A stretch of 64,000 bases of DNA from Thiothrix unzii. Lineage in GTDB: Bacteria; Pseudomonadota; Gammaproteobacteria; Thiotrichales; Thiotrichaceae. The notes beneath the pieces are model-generated. The model ran no database searches. It was not told the origin of the DNA and saw only the letters and a program-made list of their open reading frames with translations. The DNA lies in assembly GCF_017901175.1 (NCBI RefSeq), contig NZ_CP072793.1, positions 496,001-560,000 on the forward strand, in the 5' to 3' direction. How positions within the stretch are numbered: position 1 is the first letter of the stretch; each line of letters begins with the position of its first letter. This document shows, one piece after another, positions 33,303-42,842 of the stretch. The position numbers were made by a program, and so were the translations under genes.

Positions 33303-34757
33303 TTAACTGTTGGCAAAGTTGAGTAGACGTTCAACGATTGCCGCTAACGGTGCGCCATTGGCTTTGGAGGCTTGTGGTGCGGCACTCTGCCATGTTTGTG
33401 GCAATGGTTTACCTGCTTGCCATGTGCCAGTAGCGAGGTGATCGTAGCGGGTGGTAGCGCGAACGCTTTTCGGTGCTGTCCATAAAAAGTCGGGGTGCTT
33501 ATTGGTATACCATTCACCACCGATAATTTTATTATTCGCATCCAATTCCACGTCGTAACGGTAATCCACGTACTGAATCGCATCGTGACTAGGGTTATCG
33601 TCCGGGCGTTGGCTAGGGCTGGTTTCGACTACATAGCCGACGCGCATATTAATGCCTGCGATAGATACGGTACGGCTGCTACGGAAGGCTTTGAATTTAT
33701 CGTTGGTAAACGCATTACGGGCAACAATTGCATCCGCAAGGTTACTCGCAGCCATGCGCTTAGGATTAAAGTAGCTGTATTCGTAGGAATACACTGGCTG
33801 ATTCCAGACCTCGTAATCGTAAGTGACATCCATCACCATACTGCGCTTGCCCGCACCCAGTTGATTGACCATTGCCAAGTGCCAAGTGCCGGGGTTGGTG
33901 TCGAAGCATTTGCTGGAAGTCACGCGCCCGGTTGCCGGATCTTTGGCTGGATTAGCATCGTTACAGCGTCCGCCAATAAAGCACGTGGCAGGCATCGCAT
34001 TTGCCCAGAGTACTGAAGCGAGTGCTTTAATATCAGATGGATAAAAGGTAATCGCAACCCCGTTAGGTGCTTGCGCCACAACCGCTTTACGTGGGCGTGG
34101 TAGCATGTAAGCCGCAGGCGACCAACCGTGACAAATTCCCATCCAGGTTTCTACGGAACCGTTGGCATCATAAATGGACTTACCATCCGCCCACATCCGC
34201 CGGGTTAACGTGCCGTTGGCATCGCCGACCAGCAGATCGTATTTTTCAGCCGGTGCCAGCCGATTAATTGCAGCCGCGTTGCCAGTTTTGAAAATATCAG
34301 GTGCATTGTGAGCACGGATGTAATCGTAATTTTGTTTCCAGTCTTCCACTTGTGGAAAATTAGGATCGGCGTAACGAGCCCCTAAAATGCCTTTATAAAT
34401 CGCCCAATAGTCGTCTGACCAAGGTGATTCCGCCAGTTTTGCCGAGCGTAATCCGGCAGTTTCCATTGCCTTGAGATCGCTGTAGGTGAACTTATCAACA
34501 AGATTTTCGGCTTTGTCGTGGGCTTCATAGGCAGCGCGAGTTCCCATTTCACCGTCAGTTTCCTGAAATTGCTGACGAATACTGTCGCGGGCTTCCACAT
34601 AAGCATTGTTGGCAATCGCAGTGGGGGAAAAAATGGAACGCGGGGTAATCGGGTTGCCATCTTGATCAAACTTTTGCGGAATGCGTTCCATCATGCTGAT
34701 GGGGTCAGCATCAAAAGCTTGTAAGAAATCGTTAAGTTGCTGTTCTGTGTCGGACAT
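33303..34757 (-). CDS. Transglutaminase-like protein of the GP42/TGase-elicitor type
   Basis: A 484-residue protein. The catalytic-looking sequence MGICHGWSPAAYMLPRP gives Cys209; His293 (GTWHLAMVNQLG) and Asp310 (SMVMDVTYDYEVWNQP) follow in the order Cys-His-Asp expected for the Phytophthora GP42-like transglutaminase family, which has bacterial members mainly in marine gammaproteobacteria. Such enzymes crosslink Gln and Lys side chains. No signal peptide is visible, so location and substrate are unclear. Extra cysteines (C259, C265, C284) surround the site. Family call is from motif recognition. Confidence 0.68.
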   Translation of the reverse strand: MSDTEQQLNDFLQAFDADPISMMERIPQKFDQDGNPITPRSIFSPTAIANNAYVEARDSIRQQFQETDGEMGTRAAYEAHDKAENLVDKFTYSDLKAMETAGLRSAKLAESPWSDDYWAIYKGILGARYADPNFPQVEDWKQNYDYIRAHNAPDIFKTGNAAAINRLAPAEKYDLLVGDANGTLTRRMWADGKSIYDANGSVETWMGICHGWSPAAYMLPRPRKAVVAQAPNGVAITFYPSDIKALASVLWANAMPATCFIGGRCNDANPAKDPATGRVTSSKCFDTNPGTWHLAMVNQLGAGKRSMVMDVTYDYEVWNQPVYSYEYSYFNPKRMAASNLADAIVARNAFTNDKFKAFRSSRTVSIAGINMRVGYVVETSPSQRPDDNPSHDAIQYVDYRYDVELDANNKIIGGEWYTNKHPDFLWTAPKSVRATTRYDHLATGTWQAGKPLPQTWQSAAPQASKANGAPLAAIVERLLNFANS

Positions 34758-34898
34758 GAGCTACTCCTTGTCGCAAGGGTGATTATTGTGTTTAGTCCCT
34801 TTGACTGTAGTTCATAACGGCAAATTTAGGTGCGAAGACGGATAAAAGGTAGCGACCAACGGTTGCAAGGGGCAGCAAGATTGCCACCCCGCGTGTGT

Positions 34899-35690
34899 TT
34901 AGTATTTTTGCATAACCGGGTGTAAGCGTTTCAACATTTCTTTGAACACTTTGGGGTTTGCGGCAAGCACATTGCCGGTACTCATGTGAGTGTTATTGCC
35001 GTGCATATCGCTGATCAGGCCACCGGCTTCTTGGATCAGTAATACCCCTGCGGCGATGTCCCACTCATTGAGACCGAATTCCCAGAAACCGTCAAAGCGA
35101 CCCGAGGCCACGTAAGCTAAATCTAGCGCGGCAGAACCGGGGCGGCGTATTCCGGCGGTGTCAGGCACTAGCACTTTCAGGGTTTGCAGATACAAATCAA
35201 GGTTTTGGTTGGCGCGAAACGGAATACCTGTGCCCAGCAAGGCATTTTGCATACTGCTGCGCTCAGAAACGCGGATGCGTCGTCCGTTTAATGTCGCACC
35301 TTCACCACGTGCGGCAGCAAAGGTTTCATCACGTAACGGGTCATAAACCACACCAACGCTCAAACGACCTTTATATTTTAAGGCGATCGACACAGAAAAC
35401 TGCGGAATGCCGTAAAGGAAGTTAGTGGTTCCATCCAGTGGATCAATTACCCACTCGTAATCACTGTCAGGCCCTTGTTTGCCGGTTTCTTCACCGAAAA
35501 AAGCATGGTCGGGATAGGCGCGTTGTAACAAGCGAATCGCAATGTTTTCGGCCTCGCGGTCAACTTTAGTCACAAAATCGTTGTGAGCTTTATTTTCTAC
35601 ATCCAGCTTTTGCACCTGATTGGCGTAATGGCGGATGGCTTCACCAGCCAAACGAGAGGCTTCGATGGCTTTTCTGAGCATGGGGTGCAT
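34899..35690 (-). CDS. suhB: Inositol-1-monophosphatase family protein (SuhB)
   Basis: A 263-residue Mg-dependent phosphatase. Metal-binding motifs are FFGEETG (about residue 65), WVIDPLDGTTNFLYGIP (about 79-95) and NEWDIAAGVLLIQEAGG (about 207-223). In E. coli SuhB also works in rRNA antitermination with Nus factors; that role here is an inference. GGAG precedes ATG 35690. It is a single gene, 141 bp from the transglutaminase-like gene start. Confidence 0.95.
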   Translation of the reverse strand: MHPMLRKAIEASRLAGEAIRHYANQVQKLDVENKAHNDFVTKVDREAENIAIRLLQRAYPDHAFFGEETGKQGPDSDYEWVIDPLDGTTNFLYGIPQFSVSIALKYKGRLSVGVVYDPLRDETFAAARGEGATLNGRRIRVSERSSMQNALLGTGIPFRANQNLDLYLQTLKVLVPDTAGIRRPGSAALDLAYVASGRFDGFWEFGLNEWDIAAGVLLIQEAGGLISDMHGNNTHMSTGNVLAANPKVFKEMLKRLHPVMQKY

Positions 35691-35986
35691 TAAGGAACTC
35701 CGTTACAGGACTGGGTCTACGGGCGCAGTAGCATAGCACAGTTCTCTGCAAGTTCTACAGTGGGTTTTTTAGTGATTGCGGTGCTTATCTGTTCGCCATT
35801 GATAAGTTTCATGGATGGAAGTTAATATTTTTATATGTGTTAAGGTTTTTTGATAAAGTTTCATAATAAAAAATTATCCGAGTCAGAAGTACAATCTAAT
35901 TGTAATTTCGCAGGGTTCTATTAATGTTATGGCATAGCAACTGGTTTTCACGTTAGAAAATTAGCCAAGGCAAAGGAGATGCCGTT
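35691..35986. other. AT-rich intergenic region between suhB and a small exported-protein gene
   Basis: 296 bp with no credible ORF. It is AT-rich from about 35820 to 35960. AAAGGAG at 35972 is the ribosome site of the next gene. No convincing -35/-10 pair or hairpin terminator was found. Confidence 0.5.
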
Positions 35987-36331
35987 ATGACCATGAACAT
36001 TATTCGTAAAATATTCGCTACAACTGCTGTCGTAATCAGTGGTTTTGTCGCAGTGCCTGCAATGGCAACACCCAACCCCAATGTCACGCTAATGGCGACG
36101 TTGGATCAAAGTCCTGCATTTAACTCATCGGTACGCTGGTCGGTGTTTCGGGTGGAAAATGGCGTGCGCGAGTTACAACCGTACATTGTGTACGATAATC
36201 GCCACTCTTTAGCGATCCGTCTGCCACCCGGTCGTTATGTCGCAGAGGCTAGTCGTGAGTCTGTGAGTCGTACCCGCACCTTTGATGTGGGGAGTTATGC
36301 GGCAAATAATATCGTGGTGGCCTTAGATTAA
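35987..36331 (+). CDS. Small exported beta-rich protein
   Basis: A 114-residue protein with a signal peptide (MNIIRKIF then a hydrophobic core, cleavage likely after AMA at residue 27). The mature 87 residues look like a single beta-sandwich: VRWSVFRVENG, IVYDNRHSLAIRLPPGRYVAEAS and a C-terminal VVALD strand. The LPPGRY turn is common in carboxypeptidase-regulatory-like or PEGA-like modules. No named family. It has its own strong ribosome site and terminator, so it is a single-gene unit. Confidence 0.72.
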   Translation: MTMNIIRKIFATTAVVISGFVAVPAMATPNPNVTLMATLDQSPAFNSSVRWSVFRVENGVRELQPYIVYDNRHSLAIRLPPGRYVAEASRESVSRTRTFDVGSYAANNIVVALD

Positions 36332-36333
36332 AT

Positions 36334-36375
36334 AGCTCAAACAACCCTGTTTTCAAAGGGTCTTAGAGCTTTTTT
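36334..36375 (+). terminator. Terminator of the small exported-protein gene
   Basis: Outer stem AGCTC (36334-36338) / GAGCT (36366-36370) encloses inner stem ACCCT / AGGGT, followed by TTTTT. It overlaps the last codons of the convergent DUF1841 gene. Confidence 0.75.
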
Positions 36376-36782
36376 AGGCATTCAAGGTACGCCACTTCAT
36401 CGGGTGCAGTGTTATTGCGCTGCGCCTGCCATAAGCTTTGTGCTAAACATTCCATCATGCGATGTTCGGCTTCAAGCACTCCAAACTTATTCGTGAGCTG
36501 CTGGTAAAGTGCCAAAATGCCAAGCGGGCGGTTAGTCGCTGCTTGTTCGCGAATCCCCAAATGCAATCCCATGTGTAAAAATGGATTAGTACGACCCTCT
36601 TCGGGGCGGTAGGTATGTTGCAGGGTGCGCTCATCATCAGCCAGCAAATGATGGTATTCCGGGTGTTCTGCGACGACTTGCGCGATTTGTTGTTCGAGCG
36701 CGTCCAGTGGTTGTTTGAGCTGGAATTTTTGCCAAGATTGGCGGTAATAACGCCGCATCGCATCACGGTCATTGCCAAACAT
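36363..36782 (-). CDS. DUF1841 family protein
   Basis: A 139-residue helical protein with the family features: MFGNDRDAMRRYYRQSW at the start, HPEYHHLL in the middle and NPFLHMGLHLGIREQ. It is commonly found directly after nth in gamma- and betaproteobacteria, as here (1-bp overlap). Function unknown. It ends the rsx-nth transcription unit. Confidence 0.9.
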   Translation of the reverse strand: MFGNDRDAMRRYYRQSWQKFQLKQPLDALEQQIAQVVAEHPEYHHLLADDERTLQHTYRPEEGRTNPFLHMGLHLGIREQAATNRPLGILALYQQLTNKFGVLEAEHRMMECLAQSLWQAQRNNTAPDEVAYLECLKKL

Positions 36783-37414
36783 TAGGCCGTTTTCTCCTTA
36801 AAATCGCATAAATCGGCAATCAAACATTCCCCACAGCGCGGGTTGCGAGCAACGCAGGTATAACGCCCCAACAAAATTAACCAGTGGTGCGCATCCAGTA
36901 AATATGCTTTGGGAATGTGTTTCAGCAAGGCTTTTTCAACGGCTAACACCGTTTTTCCGGGAGCAAGTCCGGTGCGGTTGGCGACACGGAAAATGTGCGT
37001 ATCCACCGCCATCGTCGGCTGGTGAAATGCGGTATTGAGTATGACATTAGCTGTTTTACGACCAACACCGGGCAGGGCTTCCAAGGCTTCGCGTTGCGCC
37101 GGGACTTGCGATTGGTGTTGCTCAATCAAGCGTTGACAGGTGGCAATAATGTTTTTGCCCTTACTGTTAAATAAGCCAATGGTTTTTATGTAAGGTTTTA
37201 AACCATCTTCGCCCAGTGCGGCAATGGTTTCTGGGGTATTAGCCACTGGAAACAGCTTGGCAGTGGCTTTGTTTACCCCTTTGTCAGTGGCTTGTGCCGA
37301 CAATATAACCGCAATCAGCAGCTCAAAGGTACTGTTGTAAACCAGCTCGGTGGTGGGATTAGGATTGGCCTGTTGTAACCGCTGAAAAATGGCTTCGCGT
37401 TTGATTTTATTCAT
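36782..37414 (-). CDS. nth: Endonuclease III
   Basis: A 210-residue DNA glycosylase/AP lyase that removes oxidised pyrimidines. The helix-hairpin-helix LPGVGRKTANVIL carries the catalytic Lys, VDTHIFRVANR the catalytic Asp, and the C-terminal [4Fe-4S] motif is C-x6-C-x2-C-x5-C (CVARNPRCGECLIADLC). It overlaps rsxE by 4 bp, the usual rsx-nth linkage. Confidence 0.98.
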   Translation of the reverse strand: MNKIKREAIFQRLQQANPNPTTELVYNSTFELLIAVILSAQATDKGVNKATAKLFPVANTPETIAALGEDGLKPYIKTIGLFNSKGKNIIATCQRLIEQHQSQVPAQREALEALPGVGRKTANVILNTAFHQPTMAVDTHIFRVANRTGLAPGKTVLAVEKALLKHIPKAYLLDAHHWLILLGRYTCVARNPRCGECLIADLCDFKEKTA

Positions 37415-38061
37415 GCAGAACGTCGATCTAACCAGTTTTTCAGCGCGACTAAAAAGCCCAAACCAATGAAAGCACCGGGAGGCAGTGCCGCCAGCAACAA
37501 GCCTTTGAAGTCATCGCCAAAGCTTAAGGTTAAACTGCGTGCGGCTTCACCAAACATCAGGTGTGCTTCGGAGAATAATGTGCCGTTGCCAACCAACTCG
37601 CGCAGACCGCCCAACACCATCAACACCAACATAAAACCAATGCCCATCATAAGACTGTCCAAACCCGCGTGAATTGGCGGATTTTTTGCGGCATAGGCTT
37701 CTGAACGTCCGATGACAATGCAGTTGGTGACGATCAGCGGAATGAAAATACCGAGAATATTATAGAGGTCGTGAAAATACGCTTTGATCAGCATTTCAAT
37801 CAGGGTCACGTTCGCGGCAATAATCATCACGAATGCGGGAATGCGGATTTCTTCACTGATGTAATGACGCACGATGGAAATTGCCACATTGGAACTCACT
37901 AATGCGATCAGCGTCGCTAACCCTAGTCCAAGGCCATTGACCATATTGGTCGTTACCGCCATGAGCGGGCATAAACCCAGCAACTGCACCAAACCGGGGT
38001 TGTTTTTCCACAAGCCATTGAGGGTAATTTCACGGTAGGCGGCGTAATCGGGTTTAAACAT
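37411..38061 (-). CDS. rsxE: Rsx/Rnf electron-transport complex subunit E
   Basis: A 216-residue six-helix membrane subunit paralogous to RsxA. Typical segments are NPGLVQLLGLCPLMAVT (Cys in the first helix pair), PLIVTNCIVIGRSEAYA and GMGFMLVLM-like helices. RsxA and RsxE are inverted partners that hold an intramembrane [2Fe-2S] cluster in Rnf structures. Overlaps rsxG by 1 bp and nth by 4 bp. Confidence 0.96.
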   Translation of the reverse strand: MFKPDYAAYREITLNGLWKNNPGLVQLLGLCPLMAVTTNMVNGLGLGLATLIALVSSNVAISIVRHYISEEIRIPAFVMIIAANVTLIEMLIKAYFHDLYNILGIFIPLIVTNCIVIGRSEAYAAKNPPIHAGLDSLMMGIGFMLVLMVLGGLRELVGNGTLFSEAHLMFGEAARSLTLSFGDDFKGLLLAALPPGAFIGLGFLVALKNWLDRRSA

Positions 38062-38711
38062 TACTTCGACTCCTGAGTGATGCGGCTCGGTTGTGCAATA
38101 AACAATTCGTTAAAGTGTTGTTGCGACCAAAGTAGGGTGTTTTTTACCGCGCCGACGACTGCACGCGGGGTAATGGTTGCGCCGGTAAACTGATCAAATT
38201 CACCACCGTCTTTACGCACTGCCCAGCCTTCCAGTAGCGGGTTTTGCAAGGATTTACCGTTGAAGCGGGTAATCCAATCGCTTTTTTCTACGTCGATTTT
38301 ATCGCCTAAGCCGGGGGTTTCCTTGTGGGATAAAATGCGCACTCCGGCAACACTTTGATCGGCACGTACTGCCACCACGAGGCGGATTTTACCGCTGTAA
38401 CCATTGGCGGGTGTAACGGTGAAGAGTGCGGCAACCGGTTGATTTTGCTTACGGGCAAGGTAAACGGTAACAGGTTCCGCACTGTTGAATGCAGCAGCAG
38501 GCAGCACACGCTGGTCGTTCAGCAAGTCGTTGTCGTATTCCGAGGGGCTAACCAGTGCGTTGAGGCGCGTTAAGGTGGCGGTACGTTCATTGGCAGCAAT
38601 ACGCGGCAAGGTTAAATTGTAGGCTGAAGCCAACGCCACCGTTCCCAATAACGCGAAAGCAGCGAGGAATCCGCCGGGTTTGAGAATGCTTTTCAACAGA
38701 TTATCGTTCAT
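38061..38711 (-). CDS. rsxG: Rsx/Rnf complex subunit G, covalent FMN protein
   Basis: A 216-residue protein with one N-terminal membrane helix (about 12-32) and a periplasmic FMN-binding domain. The flavinylation motif is FTGATITPRAVV, whose second Thr carries FMN in homologues; HKETPGLGDKI is another family signature. It ends 1 bp into rsxE and starts 3 bp after rsxD. Confidence 0.95.
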   Translation of the reverse strand: MNDNLLKSILKPGGFLAAFALLGTVALASAYNLTLPRIAANERTATLTRLNALVSPSEYDNDLLNDQRVLPAAAFNSAEPVTVYLARKQNQPVAALFTVTPANGYSGKIRLVVAVRADQSVAGVRILSHKETPGLGDKIDVEKSDWITRFNGKSLQNPLLEGWAVRKDGGEFDQFTGATITPRAVVGAVKNTLLWSQQHFNELFIAQPSRITQESK

Positions 38712-38714
38712 GGG

Positions 38715-39740
38715 TTAGTTCCGTGGCGTGCCGTAAACCCGTGGTTGGGTGTAATAATCAATCAACGGTACTGCCATATTCATAATAATGACAGAGAACG
38801 CCACCCCGTCCGGGTAGCCGCCCCAAGTGCGGATAATGTAGGTGAAAATGCCGATGCCCGCTGCGTAAAGCAACTTACCCTTAGGTGTGGTACTGGCGGA
38901 AACCGGATCAGTCGCTATGAAAAATGCCCCCAACATTGCCGCACCACTAAAAGCATGGAACAGCGGTGAAGCGTAAGCTTGCGGATTAATCAGCCAAAAT
39001 ACCCCAGCGATGAGCAGCAAACCACCGAGCAAGCCTACGGGGATTTGCCAAGTGATAATGCGCCGATACAGCAGCCACAAACCGCCCAATAACCAACCGA
39101 GGCTCACCCATTCCAAACCCTTGCCAGCCAGCCAGCCAAAGCCCGTTTGCGCGTGTAATTCGCCGAGGGTTTGCCCCATGCCTAAACTGACTTTAACGTG
39201 ATCCAAAACGGTTGCAGCGGTAAAAGCGTCCCAACCGTTGGTCCCACCGAGGAACACCTGTTGCAAGGTTTGCACAAGGCTGATGTGGCTCATGCTGAAA
39301 TCCAACGGCGCAGGCCAAATGGTCATTTGCACCGGATACGATACCAACATGGCGGCGTAACCGATCATGGCGGGGTTGAACGGGTTATAACCCAAGCCTC
39401 CGTACAAGTGTTTCGCCAACACAATCGCAAACAGCATCGCAACCGCGATTAACCACCAAGGTGAAAACGCGGGCATGGCGACAGCCAATAACCACGCAGT
39501 AACGACCGCGCTGTAATCACTCAAAAACGGTCGCACTGGGCGTTGGCGCAGTTTCAACATGCCCCATTCCAACAATTCGGCAAACAGGATGGCCAACACC
39601 AGATTGGTGATTACCCCCCAACCGAAATACCACAGCAATACTGCCGTGCCGGGAAGCAGGGCGTACAGCACTTGGCGCATAATGTCGCCGACATTGCGTT
39701 GTTGGGTAAGCGAATGAGCAGGACGTTGGTTCACTATCAT
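38715..39740 (-). CDS. rsxD: Rsx/Rnf complex subunit D
   Basis: A 341-residue membrane subunit with about ten helices, a NqrB homologue. The segment TDPVSASTTPKGK near residue 285 and NPFNPAMIGYA are conserved; RnfD proteins carry a covalent FMN on a Thr, the exact one not assigned here. ATG 39740 overlaps the rsxC stop by 4 bp. Confidence 0.95.
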   Translation of the reverse strand: MIVNQRPAHSLTQQRNVGDIMRQVLYALLPGTAVLLWYFGWGVITNLVLAILFAELLEWGMLKLRQRPVRPFLSDYSAVVTAWLLAVAMPAFSPWWLIAVAMLFAIVLAKHLYGGLGYNPFNPAMIGYAAMLVSYPVQMTIWPAPLDFSMSHISLVQTLQQVFLGGTNGWDAFTAATVLDHVKVSLGMGQTLGELHAQTGFGWLAGKGLEWVSLGWLLGGLWLLYRRIITWQIPVGLLGGLLLIAGVFWLINPQAYASPLFHAFSGAAMLGAFFIATDPVSASTTPKGKLLYAAGIGIFTYIIRTWGGYPDGVAFSVIIMNMAVPLIDYYTQPRVYGTPRN

Positions 39741-41326
39741 TCCGGGGCATTCTCTGAAGTCGTTACAGGCGCATCGCTACTGGCAGTCGTTGCGGTTTGG
39801 GCTTTTTTGGCTTTGGCGCGTTCCAGTGCAGCTTGAATAGCGGCTTGTTTGCTGTCGTCGGCGTTGCCGGTTTGTGCTTGTTGTTTGTGTTTTGCCAGCT
39901 TTTCAGCCTTTTCACGTTTGGCACGTTCCAGCCGTTCCTGATGAAAATCATGGCGTTCGCGGGCGCGTTCGGCTTTGTTTTTGGCATCGCGTTGTGTGCG
40001 GATTTCCGCTTTGGCAAAGCGGTAATAATCCACCAGCGGAATGTGGCTGGGGCACACATAAGCGCAGCAACCGCATTCAATGCAGTCAAACAAATGGTAA
40101 TTTTCTGCTTTTTCAAATTCGCGGGCGCGGGCGTGCCAATACAATTGTTGCGGTAACAAGCTGGCAGGGCAGCTCTGTGCGCAACGTCCGCAGCGGATGC
40201 ACGGCATCACGGTCGGTGTGGTATCAGCCGGGCGCGTAATCAAGATGCAGTTAGTCGCTTTGACAATCGGAATTTGATCGCTGGGTAATTTCACCCCCAT
40301 CATCGGCCCGCCCATCGCCAATTGCGGGTCTGGTTGTGCGTAACCACCCGCGTGTTGCACCAAATGCGCAATCGGCGTACCCAGTGGCACATTGAAATTC
40401 GCAGGTTGGGTAATGCCTTCACCCGTGACCGTGACATAGCGGTCAATCAACGGTTCACCGCAACGAATAGCGCGGTAAATCGCGCGTGCAGTCGCAGGGT
40501 TATGGCACACAATACCAATGTTCGCGGGACGACCACCGCTGGGAACTTCCTTGCCGGTAAGGATTTGAATCAGTTGTTTTTCGCTGCCTGTCGGGTAAAG
40601 CGTGGGAACCGCAATCACCTGCACGCGGGTTTCACCCAGTTTTTCCAATGCGGTTTGTAACGCAGCAATGGCTTGCGGTTTATTATCCTCAATCCCGATC
40701 AAACACTGTGGGGCATTGATAATGTGCATCATGATTTGGATGCCGCCGATGATTTCTTCCGGCTGTTCCTGCATCAAACGATCATCGCAGGTAATGTAAG
40801 GTTCGCATTCCGCGCCATTAATAATCAGGCTTTCCACCGGAATATGATCGTGAACATTGAGTTTGATCGCTGACGGAAATACCGCGCCGCCCATGCCGAC
40901 GATTCCGGCAGCACAAATGCGTTTGCGTAAGGTTTCAGGATCGATTTGTTGCGGGTCGGGGTAGGGTGACATCCGGGCATTGCCCCAGTCGTCCTTACCG
41001 TCGGGGGTTAAAATTAAGCACAAATCCTTGAGGCCGGAAGGATGAGCAATCGGGCGTTCTTCAATCGCTGTAATCGTGCCGGAGGTGCTGGCGTGTACCG
41101 GCACTTTCATAAAGCCCGTGTGGGATGCGAGTTCCTGCCCCTTGTAGACGTAATCACCGACTTTAGCGGTCAGCGTGGGCTTGTAACCGGCGTGTTGCTG
41201 CAAAGGAATAATGAATTCTGCGGCTAACGGCACATTACGGGCGTGAGTGTTGTTGGATGCTTCCTTGTGGTAATCAAGGTGCAAACCACCGTGAATTTGC
41301 CATAGCTTGCGTAAGGTCTGAATCAT
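39737..41326 (-). CDS. rsxC: Rsx/Rnf complex subunit C
   Basis: A 529-residue peripheral subunit. The Rossmann/SLBB core ([33 protein letters not shown]) resembles the NADH-binding NuoF fold. Two [4Fe-4S] motifs follow: [13 protein letters not shown] and [16 protein letters not shown]. The C-terminal 90 residues are a Lys/Ala/Arg/Glu-rich coiled tail, shorter than the repeated tail of E. coli RsxC. Overlaps rsxB by 4 bp. Confidence 0.96.
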   Translation of the reverse strand: MIQTLRKLWQIHGGLHLDYHKEASNNTHARNVPLAAEFIIPLQQHAGYKPTLTAKVGDYVYKGQELASHTGFMKVPVHASTSGTITAIEERPIAHPSGLKDLCLILTPDGKDDWGNARMSPYPDPQQIDPETLRKRICAAGIVGMGGAVFPSAIKLNVHDHIPVESLIINGAECEPYITCDDRLMQEQPEEIIGGIQIMMHIINAPQCLIGIEDNKPQAIAALQTALEKLGETRVQVIAVPTLYPTGSEKQLIQILTGKEVPSGGRPANIGIVCHNPATARAIYRAIRCGEPLIDRYVTVTGEGITQPANFNVPLGTPIAHLVQHAGGYAQPDPQLAMGGPMMGVKLPSDQIPIVKATNCILITRPADTTPTVMPCIRCGRCAQSCPASLLPQQLYWHARAREFEKAENYHLFDCIECGCCAYVCPSHIPLVDYYRFAKAEIRTQRDAKNKAERARERHDFHQERLERAKREKAEKLAKHKQQAQTGNADDSKQAAIQAALERAKAKKAQTATTASSDAPVTTSENAPE

Positions 41327-41916
41327 GGCGACACCTTAAGCGCGGTGGCTTGCGCGTCATTGGCAGGTTGTTGCACGAGGGAGAATACCGGGTAAGGCCA
41401 TTTCCAGTTAGCGGGTTCGGCTTTGAGCGGAACCATTGCAATGCAATCCACCGGGCAGGGTGGTAAGCACAATTTACAGCCGGTGCATTCGCTGGCAATC
41501 ACGGTATGCATGTGTTTAGCCGCGCCGACAATTGCGTCAACCGGGCAGGCTTGAATACACAAGGTGCAACCAATACAGGTGTTTTCATCAATAATGGCGA
41601 GTAACGGCACATCGGAATGTTCGCCGTTTTCTGCATCCAGTGGTTTGGCTTCCACCCCTAGCAATTCTGCCAGCGATTTAATCACTGCTTCACCACCGGG
41701 AGGGCAGCGATTAATGTCGGCTTCACCCGCCGCCATTGCTTCGGCATACGGACGGCAGCCTACAAAACCGCATTGTCCGCATTGGGTTTGCGGCAAAATC
41801 GCATCCACTTTTTCGGCTAAGGGGTTGCCTTCCACTTTGTAACGAATAGCGGCATAGCCCAGCAACAAACCAAAGGCGGCCGACATACCACAAATAACGA
41901 GAATCGCGCTAATCAT
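41323..41916 (-). CDS. rsxB: Rsx/Rnf complex subunit B
   Basis: A 197-residue iron-sulfur subunit with an N-terminal membrane helix, a Fe4 motif [16 protein letters not shown] and two ferredoxin clusters ([16 protein letters not shown] and [16 protein letters not shown]). It transfers electrons between RsxC and the membrane subunits. Its start overlaps rsxA by 1 bp. Confidence 0.97.
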   Translation of the reverse strand: MISAILVICGMSAAFGLLLGYAAIRYKVEGNPLAEKVDAILPQTQCGQCGFVGCRPYAEAMAAGEADINRCPPGGEAVIKSLAELLGVEAKPLDAENGEHSDVPLLAIIDENTCIGCTLCIQACPVDAIVGAAKHMHTVIASECTGCKLCLPPCPVDCIAMVPLKAEPANWKWPYPVFSLVQQPANDAQATALKVSP

Positions 41917-42497
41917 TAGGTTTTTACCAGTCCAGAAAATCCCATGAAAGCCAGAGCCATTAAGCCTGCGGTGATTAAACCGATAGCATTGCCTTGAAAA
42001 ATACCGGGAACATCACTCGCAGCAATGCGTTCCCGAATCCCCGCAAACAGCACTAATACCAAGGTGAAGCCCAGCGCAGCACCCATGCCATAGAGTGCGG
42101 ATTCAATAAAGTCATGGCTTTCCTGCACATTCAGCAATGCCACGCCCAACACCGCGCAGTTGGTGGTAATCAGCGGCAGGTAAATACCCAAAATATTGTG
42201 CAAAACCGGGCTGGTTTTACGGATAACCATTTCTGTAAAACCCACCACCGTAGCAATGACGAGAATAAAGCTGATGGTGCGTAAATATTCCAAACTCAAC
42301 GGTTCCAATAAATACGCATTAACCAAATAACTGCTGATGGACGACAGTGTGAGTACGAAGGTGGTGGCGAGTCCCATCCCCATCGCGGTTTCCAGCCGTC
42401 GTGAAACTCCCATGAATGGGCACAATCCCAAGAAGTGGGACAGCACGAAATTGTTGACCCACACAGTGCCGACGATAATGAGCAAATAATCAGTCAT
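41916..42497 (-). CDS. rsxA: Rsx/Rnf complex subunit A
   Basis: A 193-residue six-helix subunit, first of the rsxABCDGE-nth-DUF1841 unit. The signature [19 protein letters not shown] contains the intramembrane cluster cysteine; [15 protein letters not shown] holds a second. In E. coli the complex reduces SoxR; Rnf relatives couple ferredoxin and NAD redox to ion pumping. ATG 42497 fits homologues better than upstream alternatives. A TATAAC-like box lies on the minus strand near 42565. Confidence 0.96.
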   Translation of the reverse strand: MTDYLLIIVGTVWVNNFVLSHFLGLCPFMGVSRRLETAMGMGLATTFVLTLSSISSYLVNAYLLEPLSLEYLRTISFILVIATVVGFTEMVIRKTSPVLHNILGIYLPLITTNCAVLGVALLNVQESHDFIESALYGMGAALGFTLVLVLFAGIRERIAASDVPGIFQGNAIGLITAGLMALAFMGFSGLVKT

Positions 42498-42699
42498 ACA
42501 GGTAACGATTTTCCTGACGTTGTTGTAACGCAATTAGGGTGGCGCATTGTGCCACAGCTTCTGTGTTATAACCTACAGCAAAGCCCTTGCCTATGATAAT
42601 TGTCAGAAAGTTTCTATCCCTATTGCCTTGACAGGTGAGTGTTTTTCCTACTTGCCTTGCCTCCCATACATAGACTAGGATGTACCTATATAATTAAAT

Positions 42700-42842
42700 T
42701 ATAAAATTCTTATATTATTTTGAACCGAATGGCTAATGGCAACGTCATAGCAGAACAAAGCAGGAAGGCATAACCAGAACGGGTGAAAGGTTCTGATTCT
42801 ACCCTCCTAGCGGTTGGGCATCCTGCGGGATGCCCTTTTTTA
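42700..42842 (+). ncRNA. Candidate small RNA ending in an intrinsic terminator
   Basis: No ORF explains the strong plus-strand terminator at 42816-42841. About 120 bp upstream is a perfect TATAAT (42689-42694) in an AT-rich run; the -35 is poor (CATACA at 42665). A transcript starting near 42701 would be about 140 nt, with a CAGAAC/GTTCTG hairpin (42775-42795) before the terminator. No known RNA family was recognised. The rest of the 42498-42839 gap is the rsxA promoter side, without an ORF. Confidence 0.4.
42816..42841 (+). terminator. Strong plus-strand intrinsic terminator
   Basis: GGGCATCC (42816-42823), loop TGCG, GGATGCCC (42828-42835), then six T. The stop codon of the minus-strand pdxA is in the T-run. 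On the minus strand no T-run follows, so it does not serve pdxA well. Confidence 0.85.
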
